NCBI GenBank assembly: GCA_024114885.1
Contig: CP099419.1
Location: 1,922,001 to 1,986,000, forward strand
Reading direction: 5' to 3'
Origin: Septoria linicola
Lineage: Eukaryota; Ascomycota; Dothideomycetes; Mycosphaerellales; Mycosphaerellaceae
Length of the DNA stretch: 64,000 bases
This document shows positions 1 through 11,235 of the stretch, piece after piece. The translations under genes were made by a program, and so were the position numbers. The notes beneath the pieces are model-generated. The model did no database searches and was not told where the DNA came from. It saw only the letters and a program-made list of their open reading frames with translations. Numbering within the stretch: position 1 is the first letter of the stretch; the number at the start of each line of letters is the position of its first letter.

Positions 1-745
1 CGCTCGAGTTGTCGAAGTAAGACGTGGTCTGCACAAGTTGCTCCAAAGCATAGCATGCGCTTGCTTGTACGAGCAGAGATTTGTCGCCGCTTGCCGCATT
101 CCTGGCTTGTTTCCAAATAGCTCTTCCCAGTTCTTCGTCGATGGCGACTGTGATTCCTCGCGCGATTCTTCCACATGCTCGGAATATGGCACTTCTCAAT
201 CCAGCATCACTCGATGTAGACTTCAGCAATTTCAACACGGTGCTACAGGCCAGCGGAGAGTGGCCAATCGCGCTGTCCCCGGCCGTCTCAAACACGATTC
301 CCAAGCAATGAACTGCAGCATGCTTCGCTCTGAGGTCCCTCTCCTTGCCAGCACTGACCACCGCTACGAGATCTGTAATGGTCTCAAACAAGACCCTTCT
401 GCTCCCTTTGGTGAACACACCCGCAAAGGTCCTGCCCAAGTTCTTTCGAATAACCCTCGTAGGAGGTGGTGAGGTCAAAGTGATTACTTGTAGAAGCTCC
501 TTCTTGATCGTGCCCTGCTCTGCAGTCACTCTCTCGGCGGGAAGCTCTTCCACATGTCGCGCAAGGTCGGCGGTAAAGGTCAATAAGTACAGTCCTTGTT
601 GTTCTGAAGGCAAAGCATGCAACTTCTTCACGTCCAGTTCGTAGGCTGAGAGCTGTTGCTCGCCATTGGCAGCTGGTCCCTTTGCGCTCTCGACGACAGG
701 AGGTTTGCTAGTAGTCGCATCGGTCGTCGAGTCTGCATCGGCCAT
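1..745 (-). CDS. LAA1: Laa1/HEATR5-like HEAT-repeat protein, N-terminal part (runs off the left edge)
   Basis: One uninterrupted minus-strand frame starts at the ATG read from 745 and is still open at base 1, giving about 248 N-terminal residues. It has the start I associate with fungal Laa1/HEATR5 proteins: a stretch reading ELDVKKLHALPSEQQGLYLL near residue 33, then RVIRKNLGRTFAGVFTKG, then an Ala/Leu-rich helical run with AAVHCLGIVFETAGDS and, at the window edge, LEQLVQTTSYFDN. Laa1 family proteins are very long (around 2000 residues) stacks of HEAT repeats that help AP-1 clathrin adaptors at the trans-Golgi and endosomes, so only a small part is visible. No intron is needed in this part. 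The start is divergent from the TACO1-like gene, with 223 bp between the two ATGs. Family assignment is from remembered sequence pattern; the role is inferred. Confidence 0.72.
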   Translation of the reverse strand, partial: MADADSTTDATTSKPPVVESAKGPAANGEQQLSAYELDVKKLHALPSEQQGLYLLTFTADLARHVEELPAERVTAEQGTIKKELLQVITLTSPPPTRVIRKNLGRTFAGVFTKGSRRVLFETITDLVAVVSAGKERDLRAKHAAVHCLGIVFETAGDSAIGHSPLACSTVLKLLKSTSSDAGLRSAIFRACGRIARGITVAIDEELGRAIWKQARNAASGDKSLLVQASACYALEQLVQTTSYFDNSS

Positions 746-968
746 GATTCGTAAACTATCCTATATCATGGCGTCGTCCAAGAAACTGCGCACTCCCACA
801 CACTCGATCGCTAAACCGTTCAGTCGTGAGAAAGGGAGACGGTGTGGCATCTATGGACGATCTGTCAGGAGCTATTGGGAAACGCATAACGCCGAATCAA
901 GTCCGAACCACTCCATATATCGTGCTGGAAATGCGATTCGTCTGCCGACACAATATCAAACAAGAACG
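746..968. promoter_or_regulatory. Short divergent intergenic region between LAA1 and the TACO1-like gene
   Basis: The 223 bp between the two divergent ATGs must hold both promoters and 5' leaders. I see no clear TATA box. The plus-strand frame of the downstream gene stays open through most of this region, but the part before 969 does not resemble a presequence, so I treat it as leader. Confidence 0.4.
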
Positions 969-1853
969 ATGGCACCAAGCAGAGGTCTTTCACAACTCAT
1001 CCGCAGACCGAATCTGTACATCTGTCAGACATGTCGAGCTCGAGGGTTTGCTGCTACAAGCCAAGCTCCGTCTGGCCACAACAGATGGTCCAAGATCCAG
1101 CATGACAAGGCCAAAGTCGATTCGCGGAAGAACAAGCAGCGTTCCATCTTCGCAGCTGAGATCTCACTGGCTTCCAAACTCTACGGGCCCGATCCACAGT
1201 CCAATCCTCGTCTACACGATCTCATCACAAAAGCCAAACGAGAAGGATTCGCCAAAGCATCGATCGAAGGCGCCATAGCACGAGGTCAAGGCCGAAGTTT
1301 GAGTGGCGCCAGCTTGGAGAATGTTACGATAGAGGGCATACTTCCGGGAAACGTGGCTGTGATTGTCGAGTGTGAGACGGATAGTAAGCTCAGGACATTG
1401 GCAGAAGTGCGGCTTGCCATCAAGGAGAATGGAGGCTCGACGACACCCACAAGCTACCTGTTCGAGAAGAGAGGCATCGTGAAATTTGAGAAGAAGGACG
1501 GCGTCGGGATTGACGAAGCACTAGAGCCTGCACTGGAAGCTGGAGCTACCGATGTGGAAGAAGATGCAGAAGGGAGAATCGTCGTGTCAACGGAACCTGC
1601 AGATTTGAGAGCTGCAGGCGATGCTATTGCAAAGGCACTAGAATTGCAGATCGCAACCAGCGAGGTGGTGTGGGATCCAAATGAGGACACAAAGGTCGAG
1701 ATACCGGACGACGATGCTGCAGCGGGACTATGTGCATTTTTAGACGAGCTACAGGATAAAGAGCAGACCGTGCAGTCGATTGCATTGAATGTGTCTCAAG
1801 GAAAGCTGGATGGCGAAGCATGGAAGGACCTTCAAGCACGATATGTCAGTTGA
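969..1853 (+). CDS. TACO1: YebC/TACO1-family mitochondrial translational activator
   Basis: Single-exon gene, 294 residues. The first ~35 residues are basic and Arg/Ser-rich with a CQTCRARG segment, as expected for a mitochondrial targeting sequence. The rest is the YebC/TACO1 (DUF28) fold: the family-defining SGHNRWSKIQHDKAKVD stretch at about residues 36-52, then RGQGRSLSGASLENVTIEG, IVECETDSKLRTLAEVR and a C-terminal block ending DLQARYVS. The human homologue TACO1 promotes translation of mitochondrially encoded COX1; bacterial YebC assists ribosomes or acts as a regulator. The ATG at 969 was chosen because it directly precedes the presequence-like part; the open frame upstream does not look like protein. 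It converges on ATP12 with only 71 bp between stop codons. Confidence 0.85.
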   Translation: MAPSRGLSQLIRRPNLYICQTCRARGFAATSQAPSGHNRWSKIQHDKAKVDSRKNKQRSIFAAEISLASKLYGPDPQSNPRLHDLITKAKREGFAKASIEGAIARGQGRSLSGASLENVTIEGILPGNVAVIVECETDSKLRTLAEVRLAIKENGGSTTPTSYLFEKRGIVKFEKKDGVGIDEALEPALEAGATDVEEDAEGRIVVSTEPADLRAAGDAIAKALELQIATSEVVWDPNEDTKVEIPDDDAAAGLCAFLDELQDKEQTVQSIALNVSQGKLDGEAWKDLQARYVS

Positions 1854-1924
1854 GACGACTACCTGTGACTGTAATTTGTACATCTATCAGGCAGACAACT
1901 TGTGCACTCTATTGTACAGACAAC

Positions 1925-3031
1925 TTAGCTGACGAGCAGAATCGCACTGCCTAGCTGTCTCCTCAGATCCTCTTTTTCCACATCATGTGTGTCTTCGACC
2001 TCACCCCATTGCTCTGTCTGGTGCAACACCTCCAGCGAGCTCGCCTCTTCAGCATGCTCTATCCCAAACTTGGCCTCTCCTGGTGCGTTTTGCACCGTCT
2101 TCCAGTCCGCACTCCACTCGACCACTAACCGCGCAGCTATCGTCAGACTCTTCGTGGCAAGAATGGCTCGCTCCAATGCAGCAAGGTCAAAAGCCGTGAG
2201 GCCTGCTACCCAGCCAGTGATGACCTGCGTGGTCATTTCTGGTTGCGGAATGGGCATTATGCTATCCTCGCTCAGCACAGGCACAATCTCGACACCAGGG
2301 AAGATGTGAGTTGTCAGGAAGCCAATGATGGGTTCCGCGATGGCTTTTTGACGTGCTCGGAGGTTCTTGGTCGATCGCTGCTCCATGGTCGCCGAGTCGT
2401 GTCGATTGTGCTCTGGTGCCCAGCAGAGGAGCGTGTCTGTGGATAGGTATCGCATAGCCATTTTGACAATGTTGTCGCGGATCTGCGTGTTGCCGGCTTT
2501 ATCTGCAATCCCAATGTCGATGGCCCGTGATGTGAGGGAAGTCAGCGGGATGTAGTGCTGCTTCAATGCCTGTTGCGCCGAGACGAGCTGGTCCCATTCC
2601 AAGGCAATGGCAGCAGCCAGTGCTCGTTTGTGCTTGGGCAGAGTCAAGATGTCCTTGGTGGCAGTCCGCACGGGTCGAGTGTCCAGCATGATCTGCAGTC
2701 CTCCATCCTGAGCTTCCTTGACAGACACATTCTTCCAGAACCGCTTCTGCAATGACAATGCGGGCTTTGCAGGATTGGGCTTGATGTTCTCTCCTTGTTT
2801 CAGCAGCGCCGCCTGCTGCCTTTTGCGTGCCAGTCTGCTCTCCGGATGTGTTGGCGAGACCTCTGGCGCCGACGGAGGAGGACCGGGTACAGTGGGATGG
2901 GCGACGGGCGTGGCGCTGTTGGTCGATGTCGTGTGCAGCAGACATCGGGCGCAAACGAATCGCTGGACGTGTCGAGGCCGCGCGAATGACGACGCCGCCC
3001 GCAGCGATGATCGATACAGTGAGGCCTCCAT
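1925..3031 (-). CDS. ATP12: ATP12-family F1-ATPase assembly factor
   Basis: Single-exon gene, 368 residues. An Arg/Ser-rich N-terminus with a CARCLLHTTS segment looks like a mitochondrial presequence. The body matches ATP12: RFWKNVSVKEAQDGG near residue 92, LDTRPVRTATKDILTLP, AIALEWDQL, then PLTSLTSRAIDI, and near the C-terminus QVITGWVAGLTAFDLAALER and ARLVVEWSADW. Atp12 is a mitochondrial matrix chaperone that binds the free alpha subunit of F1 so that the alpha3-beta3 hexamer can form. An in-frame ATG 50 codons upstream exists, but that extension does not resemble a presequence, so 3031 is preferred. Tail to tail with the TACO1-like gene, another mitochondrial biogenesis factor; I regard that as chance adjacency. 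Confidence 0.88.
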   Translation of the reverse strand: MEASLYRSSLRAASSFARPRHVQRFVCARCLLHTTSTNSATPVAHPTVPGPPPSAPEVSPTHPESRLARKRQQAALLKQGENIKPNPAKPALSLQKRFWKNVSVKEAQDGGLQIMLDTRPVRTATKDILTLPKHKRALAAAIALEWDQLVSAQQALKQHYIPLTSLTSRAIDIGIADKAGNTQIRDNIVKMAMRYLSTDTLLCWAPEHNRHDSATMEQRSTKNLRARQKAIAEPIIGFLTTHIFPGVEIVPVLSEDSIMPIPQPEMTTQVITGWVAGLTAFDLAALERAILATKSLTIAARLVVEWSADWKTVQNAPGEAKFGIEHAEEASSLEVLHQTEQWGEVEDTHDVEKEDLRRQLGSAILLVS

Positions 3032-3920
3032 GGCGATGCGACGTGGTGAAATCTGTATGCGGACTACGTATGTGCTGCACAATGTGGCCGCGACTTCACT
3101 TCCACCACCTCCGAGACTAGCGCATCTCGGGCGCGAGAGAAGCTTTGGGCATCGAAGCCAACCGCCGCCTTGACACTCCATTAACTAAGTTACTGGCTAC
3201 TGCATGTTTGCATGAACGACCACCCTCCCGAAAGACAAGCTCCATGCGCCACAGCTGGAGAGGCTGACATGGACAGCTCGTATCGCACATCAGGCCTCCG
3301 ATGCGCAAATAGCATGGCCATATGCCTTCGACACAGTAACTAACTAGTTAACTAGTGCTTCGAAGCTGAAGCCGAAGGATCAGGAGAGTTTGCGTGCCTC
3401 GCATGCTCGGCCAAAGCATTGCAGGTCATGTCAGCCATAGTGATTCTTCTTCCTTTCTGGAGACTACTGCACCATCGCAGCTTTTACAGACGCAACAACT
3501 GGAATACGATATATCACTATCACTATTCAATATCAAGAGCTTCGCCCACCGCCGAAGTTTACGCTTGGGCTCTCGCAGGTACGCGCAGGCACTCTCGGAT
3601 CACTTGTCATCGTGATCCACCGACGAGCCGCTGTCCTTGCTCTCCACGCTTCGCAACCCCAGGACCGTAGAGCTGGGCGAAAGTCTGGCCCACTCGTTGC
3701 ATCGTCGTCCTGCAGCTGCCCGCACGACGCGATCCTCAGCACTTTCGAACACTTGATCTGCCTCTCTTGCAGCAAACGATTGCATAGCATCATGTGGATT
3801 GGCGGCGGACAATAATTTATGACGCAGGCTCAAAAGTCGAACTTGTGGGCATCGATCACCCACAGCTCGTGGAGCATCGCGAGGTCAAGCGAGTCCATTC
3901 TGATGTTGCACATATGAATC
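3032..3920. promoter_or_regulatory. Intergenic region upstream of ATP12 and the Zn2Cys6 regulator
   Basis: About 0.9 kb between two divergent starts. It carries an AT-rich palindromic patch at 3337-3356 in which TAACTAGTTA (3341-3350) is a perfect palindrome followed at once by ACTAGT. Short open frames here show no protein-like character. I see no RNA gene or repeat. Confidence 0.4.
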
Positions 3921-6900
3921 ATGCAGCGAGTCGACAGTAACGAGACCGGACCACAACAGACCTTGCCACCACCATCAGCACCACCACCACAGCCACAGCC
4001 ACCTCCAGCAACACCGATCGCAATTCCAGGCTCAATCGCGAAGCCTGCATCATCGCAGCAGCAACAACCAAAAGCTCTACGCTTTGTTACGAACTCAGGT
4101 CCTCTGCCAAAACGGCGACGCATTGGAGCGGCATGTCTGACATGTCGCAAGCGCAAGACTGCCTGCTCGGGCGAGCGACCCAACTGCGAGACGTGCAAGC
4201 AGAATAAGCTAGAATGCGCTGGCTATTCCGAGAGCAACGCTACGCCAGGACATAACCGGGTGCCCTCAGAGGCGAGTAATCGGCGACAATCGCAGCAGGA
4301 AAGTGTCAGCAAGAGTCGGGGTGCAGGGTTATCATCGTCAAGAGCTCCTCTCTCGCCAGGAAATGGTTCGTCAAGCGCGCAGCATGGCAATGACCTTCAT
4401 CGAACAATATCAGGAGGACTGTCACCTCGAACTGCAGGCGAGAAGCGGCCACGCTCTGCCGATGACTTCCAAAACGGCGATGGTGGACCGGCCTCCCTCT
4501 TCTCTGGGCCACGGAATCGCATGCCGTACTTTCGCTGGCTAGGTCCTACCGCGATCATGCCTGGATTCAAGCAGATGGTTGTGAAGGTGAAAAGGAGCGA
4601 CACCGAAGGAGGCGTGAGAACATCAACAGATGGGGGCGTTCGGTCACCCTCTTTGAACGATTTGCGCACGAGTGATCGAAACACAGCGTCCATGTATTCG
4701 ACGACGCCCGCTGCCGCTGATGCAGAGATGCGGACGCCACTCAACCTCCCTTTCTACGACACGTCCCCGGTACCGCCGAGCGAGCTAATCACACACCTTG
4801 CGAACACTTTCTTCACACATTTGGGTTGCAACTACCCCTTCCTGCAGCGTGCACGGTTTCTCAAGGATCTCGAGGAGAAACAGGTGGACCCGGTCCTTGT
4901 CGATGCCGTTTGCGCTCTGGCTGCTCGATTCTCTACGCACTCACTATTGACGCAACCACAAACCGATGGAGAGAAGGCGACTCCAGCAGAGTACGGGCAT
5001 GCTTTCGCACAACGAGCCAAATCGGCTCTCACAGACACGTTCCCAGTACCAAGTGTTGCAGCCTCACAAGCAGCGCTGCTGCTCGCGTATAACGAGTTTG
5101 GTGAGCAACGAGATAGCGGCTTGTGGATGTATCTAGGTATTTCCATTCGCCTCGCGCAAGACCTCGGCCTTCATAAGCTAGAAGGTTTGAAGTACGTCGG
5201 CAGGGATGGCCCGACGCCACGAATGGTGAAGCGCGATCAACGTGCTTCATCGTCGAGATCTGTTGTGGCGACGCCTTTCGTAGAAACGGCTGTCGGGATA
5301 CTACCAGGCACAAGCAGCGAGAAGCAATCGCCAGAAGAGGCAAGAGACAGGGAAGAGGCCCAATCTGTTGAACAAGAGCGTGTTGATACTTTTTGGTGAG
5401 TTCTCTGAGCTTTGCATTCATGAGTTACAACTGACGTGTCTCTCCCACCCAAAGGGCAATCTTCTTCCTCGATCGCGTTGTATCATCTGGCACTGGCCGG
5501 CGCAGCACATTACGAGACAAGGACATCGAGATATCGCTCCCGTCACTCACTCAAACACACGACAAAAGTGACTGGCCTGCGCCGTTCCCGGCATTGATCA
5601 GGATCGTGCATCTGTACGGCCGCGTGGCAGACCTTCTAAACAGTATCAAAGAAGCATCAGACATTACGGCAGAAACACCAAAGCGCCTAGCGGCAATGGA
5701 GAGCCAAGTCACCAACTTCTATCAGAACCTTTCGCCGCGGTTGCACTTTGATGCCGTCAACTTCCAGCACTATATGAAAGCAGGCGAAGGGACAAACTTC
5801 GTTCTACTGCATTTCTGGTTTCATACCCTGATTGTGATCCTCCATCAGCCTACACTGCTCAAAACTTTCGCAGGTCGCATGTTACAGCTGTTCCCAAACT
5901 CCCAGCAATTGAGTATGAGCAGTGCTAAGACCATTGCTGATATCCTGAGCTATTCACAACTCATGGATGCCAAGGCCTCGCTGGGCAATCCGTTCACTTC
6001 GCAGCCGATCTATATCGCTGCATGTGCTTTCTTGAGGGAGACAGTGGAGCAGACAGCCACTAGCAACGCACAGAGCCGAGCCAGCAGTCCAAGTCGGACC
6101 GCGAGCAAGAGTGCCAACTCGGACAGCACACCATCTTCGAATGGAACGCCCCACGAAGCCTTACGTAAAGCTTCCATCTCGAGCATTACAGTCGCGGAAT
6201 CCTCCGAAAGGCGGCAGAACACTAGCGCAGCAGATAAGTCACAGCTCGCGAAGCATACGCTCTTGGCGACTGCAGCGACACAGCACTATCAGCTATGTTA
6301 CAAAGCATTGCAATCACTCGAGACGTACTGGGCAGGCACAAAGTATATCCTTACGGTGTTGGATCAAAAGTTCGAAGGTGTCGGTGACCCTCTGCTCTAT
6401 ACTGCGGAGGAAGGCGAATCGTCAATGGAGCAGCCACGACCCGAACCAGCGTTCACGTCCCCTGGTTGGCGCCGCAAGCTCAGCTGGGGACCGTATATTA
6501 CTACGCCGACACTACAGTCGCCATTTTGGCCACCTAAAGTCCTCGACAAGGTGCCAGGCAGCCCGCGTCAAGGCGTGGATCCCAGTAAAGGTGACAACTA
6601 ACCGGAGTATGTTCGTACAAGTTCGCTAACACACCTTACAGCAATCGGCTGGACTTTCTCGGGCGACATGAATTCGAAGTCGACTAATTTGGCATGGCAT
6701 TTCGCTGGTGACGGCAGCAATAGTTCCAACATCGACCCACGGCCTAGCTCACTGGCCCCTTCAGCATATGAAGCCGTTACGGCACAGGCCCAGCAAATAC
6801 CAGCGCCCTCTCATGGCAGAGCCGCTGCTAGCCTTGCCAGGCACTCGTCTCAAGAGAGTGTTCCAAGGCATAGCGCACAGATGAAATACGCAGGGGTGTC

Positions 6901-7309
6901 GAACTCTGACGCAGAAAACCTGCTCGCGCTTAGCTCGCCCTACAACCAGCATGGCAATCAGGCATCACCACCTACGCCCATGTCTACTGCTAGCTTTCAG
7001 CAACAGAGCCACAGCATACCTGCGGCTATGTCAGCGCCTCCGAATGGCGTACCTCAGCACTCAATGCAAGGATCGTTGATGGGTCCGCAATTTATGATAC
7101 CAGGGAGTTTCGCGCCCAATGATTTTACCATGACTTTCATGCCTGGGAATATGATGATAGAGTCGCAGGACGTGGACATGAACATGCTTGGTCTCGATGC
7201 CATGCCTTGGTTCGATTCTTATCCTCCGCCAGATATGAATCATTTGTTCGATCATAGTCAGGCCACAGGTGGGGCGGGAAACCCCTCTGCAGGACACGGC
7301 CGCGGGTAG
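3921..7309 (+). CDS. Large Zn(II)2Cys6 fungal-specific transcription factor
   Basis: Three exons, 3921-5395, 5455-6590 and 6642-7309, encode 1092 residues; both introns (59 and 51 nt) have GT-AG ends and restore the frame exactly (TTTTG then GGCAATCTTC; AAAG then CAATCGG). After a Pro/Gln-rich lead, a binuclear zinc cluster sits at residues 72-99 with cysteines at 72, 75, 82, 89, 92 and 99 (CX2CX6CX6CX2CX6C), preceded by the basic KRRR. A Ser-rich linker follows, then a fungal_trans-type regulatory domain from about residue 285 (ANTFFTHLGCNYPFL, LVDAVCALAARFS, then MYLGISIRLAQDLGLHKLEG). The C-terminal ~220 residues are Gln/Ser/Met-rich and end in an acidic, aromatic stretch (LGLDAMPWFDSYPPPDM) that may be an activation domain. 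Nuclear regulator; target pathway cannot be told from sequence. A PYFRWLGPTAIMPGF block between finger and regulatory domain marks the subfamily. Confidence 0.88.
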
Positions 7310-7529
7310 CTTCGCAAGTCTGGCACCTCATTTGTTAGCAGGCTCACGCTGTGCACATATAGCATGTACATACCCTCTTCGACTACACCGTTTGTTGTGC
7401 GGGATCAAGCCACAATTGACGACGGGCCGGATTATCGGCGCCGACATCAAACGCCGAGATACCAGACCTCATGGCAACTGATCCGCTGTTGACAAACTCT
7501 TCTAGACCTTGTCATTAACGACCTGTACA

Positions 7530-8484
7530 ATGCCTCGCGAAGCTCAAAAGAACCCTCCTGTGCCAGCATATCAAGCCTCGCCAGGCTCGATTCTTCACAC
7601 AAATCGAGACTTCTACGACAAGATCGCCAATGCTCAACGAACATTGACAGAATCATTCACGCTTCCCATCCGCTCTGGCCGTGCGTGGAAGGCCCCAGCA
7701 GGTAGCATTGTTCGCCTTTCAACACCCGAAGGCCCGCAGGTTGGAGATCTCAATCTGTGGAACGCTCACGATCCACGAGAGAGATTCTGGGCAAGGTAGG
7801 ATGCATGTCAGACCTGATTGTAATGCACCACTGGCTGACGAATCATGCAGTCGAACAAGACAATTGCACGCAAGCCATGTCACGACATACGATCGTCTCT
7901 GGAGCGTGCTGCCTTTTCTACGACCACTTGTCACCATAATCAAAGACAGCTTGGCAGACTATCCTCGACCTGATAAGTGGAATGGCCGTTGTCACGATCT
8001 ACTTGGCACAAGATGCGATCCGTACGTCAACAAGATGCTCTCTGGCGACGAGTACGACTTCCACTGCCACAGCAACTTAACCAGAGCGGTCCTTCCCTAT
8101 GGCTTGACGGAGTTTGATGTGCACGATGTGTTAAACGTGTTCCAAGTCACAGGTCTGGACAAAGAGGGCAGGTATTTCATGGAGGCCAGTCCTGCTGTCG
8201 CGAATGACTTTATCGAATTCTTCGCGGAGCAGGACCTGCTTATGGCATTGAGTACCTGTCCTGGCGGGGATCTGAGCTTGTGGGGTTGGGGTGAGGGTGG
8301 TGAGGGTGAGGTTGAGGAAGGCAAGGAGAAGAAGAGTATGTTGGAATGTTGTCGTCCTCTGAAGGTGGAGGTGTTTGAGCTCCGGGACAAGCAGGATGTG
8401 CTGAAGGACTGGAAGCAGTACGAGAGGCCTGCTTATCAGGGTCGGCACGGAATGGGTGTTCCTGAAGGTGAGAGTGCATCATAG
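7530..8484 (+). CDS. DUF1989 (urea carboxylase-associated family) protein
   Basis: Two exons, 7530-7795 and 7851-8484, joined by a 55-nt GT-AG intron, give 299 residues. The splice produces the continuous block RERFWASRTRQLHASHV across the junction. Domain landmarks: GSIVRLSTPEGPQVGDLNLW near residue 62, HDLLGTRCDPYVNKMLSG, DFHCHSNLTRAVLPYGL, DVLNVFQVTGLDKEGRYF and ALSTCPGGDLSLWGWG. The conserved His and Cys residues in these blocks fit the metal/thiol-containing DUF1989 fold, whose bacterial members sit beside urea amidolyase genes; the reaction in fungi is not established. A Gly/Glu-rich insert (WGEGGEGEVEEGKEKK) near residue 250 looks like a local expansion. No urea gene is adjacent here. 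Confidence 0.85.
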
Positions 8485-9528
8485 AGAGCGAAGCAGTGTT
8501 ACACTGCTGGCTCGTGAAGGCACGGTGGCATCGATGGCTCGCTGAGACACATTTGGAATGCCGATTCGACCTCTTCGTCATTGGTCGGCGTTCCGATGTA
8601 CTTCCTTGGCTTCACTAGTCCAAAGGTCATATATACGATACTCGGTGTCTAAACGTGACTCAAGATTCGCCACGGTCGACGTGCTAACCAATTCACCTTG
8701 TGTACCTTCGCAGAAACCAATGTGGTCGGGTCATATTGGACCGAGCACAAGCCCGCGCTCGCCAAGTCTTTGATGCTTCTGTTTGTGGCACTCTGGACTT
8801 CTTTGCTGAGATCAACATCATGACCGGCCTCTATAGTATCCGCACCTACCATCACGGCAGCATTAGGATGTCAGACACTCGGAAGCGTCGAGATGCGCAT
8901 TGATACTCAAACTACACGCTGCTGGACACCTATGGCGCCTCCGTTCTGCGCATACTCGAGTAGACTATGCCGTCTCAGGACGAGAAGCCTGTCCGATATG
9001 GAGACAGCTTGGAGCCTCGTGATAGAAGGCGTCAGCTGAGCATATCAACGAGCTCGGGTGGTAGGTGTTTCAGCAGTAATTGTTGAGCGTCAGGCCTGGC
9101 TGTCCCTGCGTTCGTTTACAGACAGTAAGAGCGGTTTTCTGAAGATACTTTTCGACGCGTCCTATCCTGCTTCTGTAACCACAACGACTATATAGCCTTC
9201 GAAAGATCAAAGCTGACTCGATTGCTGTACAGTACCCATGACTGACTGACTCTGACCTGGCCTGTCAGCTTGGCACGCTCACCCCAAGCGGGCACTCTTG
9301 AGAGGTGATGTTGCCAAGCACGCATCATCATGCTGGACACTGGCTGGTGAGTCGGCAGTTGTTATCCTGGAGAGAGCTACAGGCTGGATGCTGTCTATGT
9401 CCTGTAACATCGGAAACAACAGGCCGAGGTCTAGTTAGCACGTAAGGCGGGGGACGCCTTGTAGATTAAGGTGTCTTCGAAGCTCACGTTGGAAACCATC
9501 GAGGAAATGAAACATAGCGCTTTCGACC
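8485..9528. other. Gene-poor intergenic stretch
   Basis: About 1 kb with no frame I can assign. At 8700-8905 a plus-strand frame runs without stops, but its translation matches nothing I recognise and short stop-free runs are expected by chance. The part nearest 9529 serves as promoter of the dehydrogenase gene. Confidence 0.35.
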
Positions 9529-10727
9529 ATGGCGCAAGTACAGAATGACGAGAAGCGGCTCATAAAGGCGGCCAGGTACTACGGCCAGCATGATATCAGA
9601 ATCGACAGGGTAGAAGAGCCCAAGCCTGGTGATGGACAAGTCATTGTGGATGTTGAGTGGTGTGGTGAGTTGTAGCAAGTTGTTGTGGCTCACACAAGTA
9701 CTGATAGAGATGACAGGTATTTGTGGTTCCGATCTCCATGAGTACATTATGGGCCCATCGATTGCCTTGCCCACGAAGGACAGACCAGCGGCGAATGGCG
9801 TGCATATCCCAGTAACATTGGGGCATGAACTATGTGGACGTGTTCGTGGTGCTCCCCCTGGCTCTAGACTGAAGGATGGAGATGCAGTAATGGTCGACCC
9901 TCGCGTTACATGTCATTCATGTCTGCCTTGCAAAGCAGGTCAATCGTACTGCTGCAGCAAGCTTGGATATGTTGGCGGCAACACTGGCTTCGGAGGCTAC
10001 GGAGAGACTGTCGTTGTCGATGAGGACAGCTTGCATGTGCTCCCTCCCCAAGTTCCGCTGGAGTACGCGGCTGTGATCGAGCCACTCGTGATCGTGAATC
10101 ATGCCATCAAAGTGTCCGGCGTGACCAACTGGAAGGACCGCGATGTACTGGTGTTGGGAGGTGGTCCTATAGGTTTCGCGCTTCTCTTGATCCTAAAGGC
10201 CCTTGGTGCTTATCAAGTCATGGTTTCTGAGCCTACCTCCACAAGGCGAGCGCAAGTGTCTGACTTTGCACGCACAACAATCAATCCTCTTGAGGATAAC
10301 GTGGCTCAACGAATACACGAATTGACAGATGGACGAGGCGTAGAAGTAGTCTTTGATTGTGCTGGAGTGCCTGCTGGTCTAGAGAGTGGAATGGACGCTC
10401 TGCGCCACCACGGCCTGTACATGATGGTGGCAGTCTGGGAGAAGCCGGTAAGTGGTATAACACGAAATTCGTGACATTGAGCTAACGTCTCAGATCACGA
10501 TACCATGCTGGAAGTTCCTGGCGAAGCACATCACCATGAAAGGCACGCTTATATTTGGAGACGGCGATATTGAGGAAGTGATAGACATGATGGCCACAGG
10601 CAAGCTTGAGGGCTACGAACGAATGGTGACCGGCCGAATAGCACTTGATGACATTGTTGAGCAAGGCTTCGAGGAACTATTAAACAACAAGGACGCACAT
10701 ATCAAGATTCTGGTCAGACCAAGATAG
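9529..10727 (+). CDS. Zinc-containing medium-chain dehydrogenase (butanediol/sorbitol dehydrogenase-like)
   Basis: Three exons, 9529-9664, 9717-10447 and 10494-10727, encode 366 residues; the introns are 52 and 46 nt. The N-terminal GroES-like half has the catalytic-zinc signature WCGICGSDLHEY (residues ~44-55) and a GHE motif (LGHELCGRVRGAPPGSRL). A structural-zinc loop with Cys residues follows (CHSCLPCKAGQSYCCSKLG). The Rossmann nucleotide-binding motif VLGGGPIGFALLLILKALGA starts near residue 188, and FDCAGVP near 255. The layout is that of (R,R)-butanediol dehydrogenase (yeast Bdh1) and related polyol dehydrogenases, which oxidise secondary alcohols with NAD(P)+. Substrate cannot be fixed from sequence. 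Cytosolic; no targeting signal seen. Confidence 0.85.
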
Positions 10728-11235
10728 GTTGAACAATAGCCTTGGTTGGATGATTTTGGAGTCACAGCGCGAGGATGATCCACTGAATCATCATAAACCG
10801 AAGAGCAATGGCAATTTGCATGGGTTCGCCTAGTCTCTAGAAGTGTCAACTCATGTGAAGAACTGGAAAGAGGCCATGTTCGCAGTGATGGAGTAGACTA
10901 TAGTGACGTGGAGAGAAACAGATGCTTGCAAGGCTGCCGGGCAATGCCGCTTTCAGAAACCTTTTGTCGAACGATAGGTTTGTCGAGCCCTACATATCGT
11001 AAGGAGCTTCTCCTGCGGCGCTTACATCCGTGATAATTCAGCAAGATTGGCATCATTGTCTGTGGAGAGAGGCGGAACTGGCAAGGCGGAGATAGACGGA
11101 CTTAAGTCATGCAGCCGTCGCAGATCGTCGCCATTGAGGTGGGATAGGTATACATATATCATTCGAGCTCGACCTCTAACAGCACATCGAAACCTTCACC
11201 AACAACAGCACTACCGATTTCGACCACCGCACATC
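10728..11235. other. Intergenic region upstream of the aldo-keto reductase
   Basis: About 0.5 kb. A TATA-like element (ATACATATATC) lies at 11150-11160, roughly 80 bp before the aldo-keto reductase ATG. I see no other feature. Confidence 0.35.

Noticed and set aside
969..1853. Longer TACO1-like protein starting at or before 745.
   Set aside because: The added residues are unlike a mitochondrial presequence and overlap the divergent promoter; the ATG at 969 fits the family.
8540..8910. Possible remnant of a coding gene downstream of DUF1989.
   Set aside because: No frame gives a family motif; the longest run is within chance expectation.
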